This document shows positions 7,608-11,698 of a DNA stretch of 11,698 nucleotides, piece by piece. The notes below the pieces were generated by a model. The model made no database searches. It worked only from the letters and a program-made list of their open reading frames with translations, and was not told the DNA's origin. Origin of the DNA: Savagea sp. (lineage in GTDB: Bacteria > Bacillota > Bacilli > Bacillales_A > Planococcaceae); contig JASLJC010000110.1 of NCBI GenBank assembly GCA_030152585.1, positions 1 to 11,698 on the forward strand. Direction: 5' to 3'. Made by a program: the position numbers and the translations under genes. Position 1 is the stretch's first letter. Each line of letters opens with the position of its first letter.

Positions 7608-8312
7608 TTGGAAATCGAACCAATTTATTTAAAAACATTCAAATGTCTTTTCTGTCACCACACATTTAAAAGTTCACGCGTTCGTTCTCGTTTCGTCCGC
7701 GTCGTCTCACATGATTCTGATTTTAAACCAAATTACAAAGACACAGAAGCAAACCCTATTTTTTATAATGTCGCGGTTTGTCCTCAATGTGGATTTTCGT
7801 ATACAGAAGATTTTTTACCGTCTTTTGCTCCACATACGACGGAACGGATTCAAAAAATGATCGTTGATAATTGGACACATCGTGATTTCACCGGTCCTCG
7901 AACGATTGATGATGCTATTGAAACCTATAAACTCGCTTTGCTCAGTGCTCGGTTAAAAGAAGAAAAACCTCTACCTTCTGCTGGCCTTGCAGCACGGCTT
8001 GCTTGGCTATATCGAGAAAAAGGGGATCAAACGAATGAAATGCGCTTTTTAGAAGTAGCACGAGACTTTTACGTCGAGTCGTTTGCCCAAGAAGATTATA
8101 TCGGAACGATGATGTCTGAAACGCGCGTAACTTATATGATTGCAGAATTATCATGGCGAATTGGAGATGAAGATGAAGCGATACGACAATTTAGTCGCGT
8201 TATTCAAAATCAAGAACATTCAACAGATCCTAAAATTATCGATATCGCACGTGAACGCTGGCAAGAAATTCGTGAATTACGCGAAGTTAGTCGTTTAACG
8301 ACAGATCAATAA
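7608..8312 (+). CDS. DUF2225 protein with two CxxC pairs and a helical TPR-like C-terminal half
   Basis: This is a 234-residue cytoplasmic protein of unknown function. The N-terminal part holds C13-LF-C16 and C58-PQ-C61 inside 'FKCLFCHHTF' and 'VAVCPQCGFSY', a typical four-cysteine zinc-ribbon-like arrangement. The region between is basic (KSSRVRSRFVRVVS). From about residue 98 the chain is helical with TPR-like spacing: DDAIETYKLALLSARL, then AARLAWLYREKGD, RFLEVARDFYVESF, YMIAELSWRIGDEDEAIRQFSRVI, and a charged tail. The start is TTG at 7608, since AAAAGGAGG (7592-7600) lies 7 bases before it and no ATG is available nearby. It is a single-gene unit with its own terminator. Metal binding is inferred from the cysteines; the biochemical role is not known to me. 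Confidence 0.85.
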   Translation: MEIEPIYLKTFKCLFCHHTFKSSRVRSRFVRVVSHDSDFKPNYKDTEANPIFYNVAVCPQCGFSYTEDFLPSFAPHTTERIQKMIVDNWTHRDFTGPRTIDDAIETYKLALLSARLKEEKPLPSAGLAARLAWLYREKGDQTNEMRFLEVARDFYVESFAQEDYIGTMMSETRVTYMIAELSWRIGDEDEAIRQFSRVIQNQEHSTDPKIIDIARERWQEIRELREVSRLTTDQ

Positions 8313-8331
8313 AATGAAAAGGCGAAGTAAT

Positions 8332-8381
8332 AAAAAACCCAGTCATCCTTTTACTTAAAGTAATTGACTACTGGGTTTTTT
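8332..8381. terminator. Bidirectional terminator between the DUF2225 and nfu genes
   Basis: AAAAAACCCAGT (8332-8343) pairs perfectly with ACTGGGTTTTTT (8370-8381). The 26-base interior contains a second small hairpin, TTACTT/AAGTAA (8351-8363). The A-run and T-run at the two ends serve both directions between the convergent genes. Confidence 0.85.
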
Positions 8382-8418
8382 GATGTCGTCTTCAAAACAA
8401 GTCGACACATTATGCGAT

Positions 8419-8664
8419 TTAAAACACTTGCTCTACTTCTACAACACCTGGAACTTCTTCTAATAAAGCGCGCTCGATTCCTGCTTTTAACGTAATCGTT
8501 GAGCTTGGGCACGTTCCACAAGCACCGAGTAAACGTAATTTAACAATGCCATCTTCGATATCTACAAGTTCACAGTCGCCTCCGTCACGTAATAAAAATG
8601 GGCGTAATTTATCGAGTACAGCTTGTACTGGTTCTGCTAATTCTTGTTGTGTCATGTTCGTCAT
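8419..8664 (-). CDS. nfu: Nfu-type Fe-S scaffold/carrier (NifU C-terminal domain)
   Basis: This is an 81-residue single-domain protein made only of the NifU C-terminal domain, which binds a [4Fe-4S] cluster between two monomers and delivers it to target proteins. The cluster motif C49-GT-C52 lies in LGACGTCPSSTITLKAGIE, the classic Nfu sequence. Further family features are LRPFLLRDGGDCELVDIEDG and the ending VPGVVEVEQVF. The length resembles the short Nfu proteins of Gram-positive bacteria. The ATG at 8664 is preferred because GGAGG (8674-8678) is 9 bases upstream; the ATG three codons later is too far. A hairpin (8692-8711) sits 13 bases upstream of this site in the leader. A possible -10 TATACT is at 8726-8731 without a good -35. 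Confidence 0.93.
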   Translation of the reverse strand: MTNMTQQELAEPVQAVLDKLRPFLLRDGGDCELVDIEDGIVKLRLLGACGTCPSSTITLKAGIERALLEEVPGVVEVEQVF

Positions 8665-8691
8665 TTCTCTTTACCTCCGAATAATAATTTT

Positions 8692-8711
8692 GTTCTTATT
8701 TTTGTAAGAAC
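8692..8711 (-). repeat. Perfect 7-bp inverted repeat in the nfu leader
   Basis: GTTCTTA (8692-8698) and TAAGAAC (8705-8711) are separated by six bases. If transcription begins near 8720 (from the TATACT at 8726-8731), this would be an RNA hairpin ending 13 bases before the GGAGG of nfu, or alternatively an operator just downstream of the promoter. It has no T-run and is not a terminator. Confidence 0.55.
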
Positions 8712-8742
8712 CCTCACTTATTATTAGTATAACATGGACTCC

Positions 8743-8837
8743 GTAAAAAGAGTAAAAAAACGACTCTAATTGAGAAATTAGAAAGGTTATTCTCACTTTC
8801 TTTTTACGTGCCTTTCGAAAGACGACATCGTCACGTA
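8743..8837. repeat. Cluster of nested inverted repeats upstream of nfu
   Basis: Part of the 228-base gap (8665-8892) between nfu and yutJ. Visible pairs are: GTAAAAAGA (8743-8751) with TCTTTTTAC (8799-8807); CTAATT-GAGA-AATTAG (8766-8781); TACGTG (8805-8810) with CACGTA (8832-8837). The last pair encloses CTTTCGAAAG (8812-8821) and ACGACATCGT (8822-8831), so it could fold as a three-way junction. The first and third pairs share bases 8805-8807, so they cannot both form fully. On the minus strand the CTAATT hairpin is followed five bases later by seven T's, as in a weak terminator. No gene was found; its role is unknown. Confidence 0.45.
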
Positions 8838-8850
8838 TTTTCGATATAAT

Positions 8851-8884
8851 AAAAAAGCGTCTTCAAAGAGATCTTTGAAAACGC
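8851..8884 (-). terminator. Terminator of the YutJ-like gene
   Basis: GCGTCTTCAAAG (8857-8868) pairs with CTTTGAAAACGC (8873-8884) with one G-U pair and a 4-base loop. Read on the minus strand, the stem is followed by six T's (8851-8856). It begins 9 bases after the stop codon. Confidence 0.9.
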
Positions 8885-8892
8885 TCCAATAT

Positions 8893-9960
8893 TTAACCAT
8901 TGTGCCAGCGGTAGAACCATAATAATCCTGATTTCATAAGTCGTGCAATACGTCCGGTAATTGTCATATCGCCTACTTGGAGGAATCCTTTCTTTTTGCC
9001 GAGAGCTCCCATGAAGCCTTTTAATTTTAATTCAGGCATTTCTTCTGGGAGTGGCTCCCCTTTCCATGTTTTACGAATGACCGTTACGATTTGCTCTCCG
9101 TGTACTTCAGCAAGTTGTGCACTCGGCGCATGTGGCAACGATGCACAATCTCCTACGACGTAAACGTTCGGGTAATTTGGAATTTGATGATATTTATTTA
9201 ACACGACGCGTTTTCCACGATCTTGTTCGATATTTTCTAAATCACGAACCGGTTGTACAGGACGTACACCTGCTGTCCAAACGACAGCATCAACTGGAAT
9301 TTGATCTTCATGATTGTATAAAATACCATCATCGACACGTGTAATGTTTGATTTTGCAATGACTTCAACATTGTGTGCATCAAACCACTCTTGAATGTAA
9401 TTACTTAAACGTTCAGGGAAATCACGTAAAATACGCGGTCCGCGGTCAAACAATTTAATGTTTAAATCTGGACGGCTTTCACGTAACTCACTTGCAAGTT
9501 CAATCCCACTGAGTCCAGCGCCTACAATTCCAACAGTTGAACCACCTTTTAAACCGAGTAAATCTTGGTATGTCGCACGTGCGTTATGAATCGATTGAAT
9601 ACTGTACGTATTTTCATCTGCACCTGGAACACCGTGATAATTGTCTTCACAACCGAGTCCGATCACAAGCTCGTCGTACGCTACCGCTTGACCGTCTTCT
9701 AACAATACGCGGTCATTTTCGAGATCGATTCTGTCAACCGAGCCTTCAATAAATTTTAATTGTGGATGTTCTGGTAACGGTACACGAACGTCTGTATCTG
9801 AAACGGTACCTGCAGCAATCGCATAAAATTCAGTTTTAATACTATGAAACGGCGTACGGTCGATTAAAATGATTTCTACATCATTCGGTATTTTTTTCAA
9901 AAGTCCTTGCATAATCGTCATATTTCCATAACCTGCACCTAGTAACACTAACTTTTTCAT
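8893..9960 (-). CDS. yutJ: YutJ-type NADH dehydrogenase-like flavoprotein
   Basis: This is a 355-residue FAD/NAD(P)-dependent oxidoreductase, clearly homologous to B. subtilis YutJ along its whole length. The first Rossmann motif is GAGYGN (8-13), with Asn where the NDH-2 family has the last Gly. The second motif GAGLSG (147-152) is intact, and the FAD-contacting VGDCA is at 268-272 or so. The canonical NDH-2 quinone motif AQxAxQQG reads AQLAEVHG (281-288), without either Gln. The protein may therefore not be a standard NADH:quinone oxidoreductase. Start: the ATG at 9960 follows GAGGG by 7 bases and gives the family start MKKLVLLG. An in-frame ATG at 9996 lies about 5 bases from the predicted transcript start with no SD site and is rejected. 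A promoter with a Rex operator lies upstream. Confidence 0.93.
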   Translation of the reverse strand: MKKLVLLGAGYGNMTIMQGLLKKIPNDVEIILIDRTPFHSIKTEFYAIAAGTVSDTDVRVPLPEHPQLKFIEGSVDRIDLENDRVLLEDGQAVAYDELVIGLGCEDNYHGVPGADENTYSIQSIHNARATYQDLLGLKGGSTVGIVGAGLSGIELASELRESRPDLNIKLFDRGPRILRDFPERLSNYIQEWFDAHNVEVIAKSNITRVDDGILYNHEDQIPVDAVVWTAGVRPVQPVRDLENIEQDRGKRVVLNKYHQIPNYPNVYVVGDCASLPHAPSAQLAEVHGEQIVTVIRKTWKGEPLPEEMPELKLKGFMGALGKKKGFLQVGDMTITGRIARLMKSGLLWFYRWHNG

Positions 9961-10007
9961 GTCGGTTCCCTCACTTTTACAATGTAATCCGTTCAATTCA
10001 CGTTTAC

Positions 10008-10036
10008 ATTATATCAGTTTGTGACATATTTCACAA
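10008..10036 (-). promoter_or_regulatory. SigA promoter of yutJ
   Basis: On the minus strand, TTGTGA (10031-10036), a 17-base spacer and a perfect TATAAT (10008-10013) form a SigA promoter with a weaker -35 (4 of 6 matches). Transcription should start near 10001, about 41 bases before the yutJ ATG. The -35 box is one half-site of the Rex-like operator. Confidence 0.75.
10019..10036. promoter_or_regulatory. Rex (NADH/NAD+-sensing repressor) operator
   Basis: TTGTGACATATTTCACAA is an 18-bp near-perfect inverted repeat with perfect TTGTGA/TCACAA ends. It differs from the Bacillales Rex consensus TTGTGAA-N4-TTCACAA at one base (C for A at the seventh position). It covers the -35 box and part of the spacer of the yutJ promoter, an ideal position for repression, and lies 15 bases before the candidate -35 of divergent yuzB. 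Rex is known to repress ndh and fermentation or respiration genes when NAD+ is plentiful; its role here is inferred. Confidence 0.78.
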
Positions 10037-10051
10037 TGGTGTGTCTAAATA

Positions 10052-10080
10052 TTGACGAAAAAGAGTAAAAAGCGTAGCCT
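10052..10080 (+). promoter_or_regulatory. Candidate promoter of yuzB
   Basis: TTGACG (10052-10057), a 17-base spacer and TAGCCT (10075-10080) have a strong -35 but a weak -10. Bases 10065-10085 could also form a small hairpin (GTAAAA/TTTTAC plus GC/GC) overlapping the -10. The true start may lie elsewhere in the gap. Confidence 0.35.
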
Positions 10081-10103
10081 TTTACGTAGAAAGGAGGAGT
10101 TTC

Positions 10104-10340
10104 ATGAACCCTTTAATCGAATTTTGTATGAGTAACCTCGCAAATGGAGCATATCCTGCTTTTGAACAATTAGAACGTGACAAAAATTTGGACGTTTTAG
10201 AGTATGGTTGTTTAAGTTACTGTACACGTTGCAGTGATTCACTTTATGCGCTCGTTAATGGCGACGTCGTCGAAGGCGATACGCCAGACGAACTTGTCCA
10301 AAATATTTATAAACATTTGGAAGAAAATCCGATGTTTTAA
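10104..10340 (+). CDS. yuzB: DUF1450 small cysteine-rich protein, YuzB-like
   Basis: This is a 78-residue cytoplasmic protein of unknown function, matching B. subtilis YuzB in length and sequence pattern. It has four cysteines: Cys8 in EFCMSNL, and Cys36, Cys40 and Cys43 in YGCLSYCTRC. A C-terminal FALVNG-like strand (YALVNGDVVEG) and a helix follow. The family is grouped with thioredoxin-like folds, and the cysteine layout recalls thioredoxin-like [2Fe-2S] ferredoxins, so a metal, cluster or dithiol role is plausible but unproven. AGAAAGGAGG (10088-10097) lies 6 bases before the ATG, a near-ideal ribosome binding site. It is divergent from yutJ across a 143-base gap containing the Rex site, and ends at a bidirectional terminator. 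Confidence 0.9.
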   Translation: MNPLIEFCMSNLANGAYPAFEQLERDKNLDVLEYGCLSYCTRCSDSLYALVNGDVVEGDTPDELVQNIYKHLEENPMF

Positions 10341-10360
10341 ACTTCATCGTTTTCCATACA

Positions 10361-10409
10361 AAAAACCCTAGCGCCTATTTCAGTTTTCTTAATAGACACT
10401 AGGGTTTTA
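10361..10409. terminator. Bidirectional terminator between yuzB and the HAD phosphatase gene
   Basis: AAAACCCTAG (10362-10371) pairs with CTAGGGTTTT (10399-10408). Beyond a 3x3 internal loop, CTATT (10375-10379) pairs with AATAG (10391-10395). A-runs and T-runs on the two flanks suit both convergent genes. Confidence 0.87.
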
Positions 10410-10434
10410 TCGTATTATCGTTTATTTCAATTTT

Positions 10435-11208
10435 TTAATCCGTTTTTTCGGAAAATGCTTGAAGAGAACGGACCATATAAGTTGGACGTTTCGGCATTTG
10501 CGCTACTTCTTCCGTCCGGGTAACGCCGGTGTCAACATGAATCGTATCAATTCCAAAACGGATACCGAACTGAATGTCAGTATCATAATTATCTCCGATC
10601 ATAACCATTTCATCTTTCGCATAGCCACCTTCTTCTTGAATGAGTTGTAACATAAAAGGTTCTGGCTTTCCTATACGAATTGGCTCGACGCGTGTAGCAT
10701 ATTCGATTAAATGAACGAATGCACCATTTCCAGGAACGAGCCCTCTTTCTACCGGAATGAGACGATCTTCATTCGTAGCGATAAATGTCGCACCATTTTG
10801 AATCGCTAATGCAACGTCTGCTAATTTCTCATACGTCCCTTGACGATCAAGTCCCATAACGACAGCATCTGGATTGTCAGCCGTCACGAGCAAGCCTTCC
10901 GCCTGAAACGCTCGATGAAGCCCATCTTCTCCATACAACATATACCGATCATTCGGTCGTTTACTTTTCGCATAACGCGCCGCTGCGACTGCTGATGTAT
11001 AAATGTGAGATAGCGGTGCTTCAATTGAAAAATGAGCTAACTTTCGTTGGACATCTTCTGCCGTTACACTTGCATTGTTCGTAATGTAATACGGCTCAAT
11101 TCCTTCACTTTGCAAAGTACGAACGAATGCTAACCCTTCTTCAATCGGCTTCATTCCACTATATAACGTACCGTCTAAATCAAAACAATACGCACGATAC
11201 TTTTTCAT
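10435..11208 (-). CDS. yutF: HAD-superfamily phosphatase, NagD/YutF type (subfamily IIA)
   Basis: This is a 257-residue cytoplasmic phosphatase of the haloacid dehalogenase superfamily with a C2-type cap. Motif I is FDLDGT with the nucleophile Asp10 and acid/base Asp12. Motif II is Thr43 in YITNNAS, and motif III is Lys181 in IGKPEP. Motif IV is IGDNYDTD with Asp206 and Asp211 for Mg2+. The cap shows VVMGLDRQGTYEKL and FIATNEDRLIP, typical of the NagD/AraL/YutF group, which dephosphorylates nucleotides and sugar phosphates. The true substrate cannot be read from sequence. Its ATG shares one base with the stop of the upstream yutE-like gene (TAATG), and GAGGA lies 9 bases upstream within that gene, so translation is coupled. 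Confidence 0.93.
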   Translation of the reverse strand: MKKYRAYCFDLDGTLYSGMKPIEEGLAFVRTLQSEGIEPYYITNNASVTAEDVQRKLAHFSIEAPLSHIYTSAVAAARYAKSKRPNDRYMLYGEDGLHRAFQAEGLLVTADNPDAVVMGLDRQGTYEKLADVALAIQNGATFIATNEDRLIPVERGLVPGNGAFVHLIEYATRVEPIRIGKPEPFMLQLIQEEGGYAKDEMVMIGDNYDTDIQFGIRFGIDTIHVDTGVTRTEEVAQMPKRPTYMVRSLQAFSEKTD

Positions 11209-11660
11209 TACGCTTCATCCTCTGGTAAAAATGCAGAAACAGGACCGAGTTCATTTTCTAAATAATGAAAAACAGATGGAATAAACTGTTCAACCGCTTC
11301 TAAATTTTGATCGAACGTTTTCACTACTTGTTGATGATCGACATGAATGAAATCACGAACGAGCATATCGCGTAAACGAATCACTTCTTTTAATGGCTCC
11401 GCTGTTTCACTTGAAATGACATTTTCATCATCCATAATGTCAATAATATCTTCATAACTCCCCGGATCACGCATAATGAAACCGTCGATCATAGAGTTTC
11501 CTACGTCAACGACCGCTTCGATAATAGAATGTACGAGTCGTTCTAACGCTAATGTATGAACTTCACTTCTACACCAATCATCTTCTTTTTTGTATAAAAC
11601 TAATAATTGATCTACGTACTGTAACGCTTCGGTAATTTTATTACGGTCTACAAAATACAT
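11208..11660 (-). CDS. yutE: DUF86 / HEPN-like protein, YutE type
   Basis: This is a 150-residue, mostly helical protein of the DUF86 (HepT-like HEPN) family, matching B. subtilis YutE. Recognisable stretches are MYFVDRNKI at the start, GNSMIDGFIMRDPGSYEDIIDIM (54-76) and ENELGPVSAF near the end. In HepT toxins the catalytic motif is RX4HXY. The matching segment here reads RDMLVRDF (97-104), so the His is Arg and the Tyr is Phe, and RNase activity by that motif is not expected. The ATG at 11660 is chosen because GGAGG lies 8 bases before it and it gives the family start; an ATG at 11687 would add nine residues. No MntA-type partner gene is visible, though upstream DNA is outside the window. 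It is cotranscribed with the HAD gene. Confidence 0.88.
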   Translation of the reverse strand: MYFVDRNKITEALQYVDQLLVLYKKEDDWCRSEVHTLALERLVHSIIEAVVDVGNSMIDGFIMRDPGSYEDIIDIMDDENVISSETAEPLKEVIRLRDMLVRDFIHVDHQQVVKTFDQNLEAVEQFIPSVFHYLENELGPVSAFLPEDEA

Positions 11661-11698
11661 TACAAAATCCTCCATTCTGAGATTCAAGTTCCCTTTTA

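Noticed and set aside
8822..8850. Plus-strand promoter-like ACGACA-17-TATAAT upstream of the yutJ terminator
   Set aside because: The TATAAT is good but no plus-strand gene or terminator follows; it would only give an antisense transcript into yutJ, for which there is no other evidence.
9961..9996. Upstream ATG extending YutJ by 12 residues
   Set aside because: It would lie about 5 bases from the predicted transcript start, lacks an SD site, and the shorter form matches the family start and length.
9993..10006. Possible CcpA cre site (TGTAAACGTGAATT on the minus strand) near the yutJ start of transcription
   Set aside because: Only the left half fits; three conserved positions of the right half fail, so carbon catabolite control is not supported.
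1..11698. Mobile elements, CRISPR arrays, tRNA or rRNA genes, phage genes
   Set aside because: No transposase or integrase sequence, regularly spaced repeats, or conserved RNA gene sequence was recognised on either strand.

Overview
The window is ordinary chromosomal DNA from a low-GC Gram-positive bacterium, most likely a member of the Bacillales. The genes match Bacillus subtilis Yut/Yum/Mrp families closely. Ribosome binding sites are strong (AAAGGAGG type), promoters are SigA-like, and most intergenic gaps hold classical hairpin terminators. From memory, a similar grouping (mnh antiporter, leucyl aminopeptidase, NDH-2, NifU-like, AraL-like HAD) also occurs in Staphylococcus, so the genus cannot be named safely. 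There is no sign of mobile elements, phage, CRISPR arrays, tRNA or rRNA.

Layout. Positions 1-3444 (+ strand) carry the end of mrpA followed by complete mrpB, C, D, E, F and G. These encode the multisubunit Na+/H+ antiporter, and the genes overlap or nearly touch. The operon ends at a bidirectional terminator. Positions 3514-5539 (- strand) carry a NUDIX hydrolase gene followed by a leucyl aminopeptidase gene. Positions 5709-7466 (- strand) carry an A-type Fe-S carrier gene (YutM type), then a type II NADH dehydrogenase gene (YumB type) with its own clear promoter. Position 7608 starts a divergent + strand gene for a DUF2225 protein with two CxxC pairs. Positions 8419-8664 (- strand) hold a small NifU C-terminal domain (Nfu) gene. 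Positions 8893-9960 (- strand) hold a second NDH-2-like flavoprotein gene (YutJ), which is divergent from the small cysteine-rich DUF1450 gene yuzB (10104-10340). Positions 10435-11660 (- strand) hold a coupled pair: a YutE-type DUF86 (HEPN-like) gene followed by a YutF/NagD-type HAD phosphatase gene.

How the genes fit together. The middle of the window is rich in redox and Fe-S functions: two pyridine-nucleotide flavoproteins, two Fe-S carriers and one cysteine-rich thioredoxin-fold candidate. It lies beside the Mrp antiporter, whose subunits are relatives of complex I subunits. The clearest regulatory signal is an almost perfect 18-bp Rex operator (10019-10036) lying on the -35 box of the yutJ promoter. 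It suggests NADH/NAD+-dependent repression of yutJ and possibly of yuzB. No intergenic gap exceeds about 230 bp. The longest, 8665-8892, is unusually dense in inverted repeats and is the least explained DNA here. I did not find a clearly new system. The best leads are the Rex-controlled yutJ/yuzB pair, the divergence of YutJ from canonical NDH-2, and the structured gap upstream of nfu.
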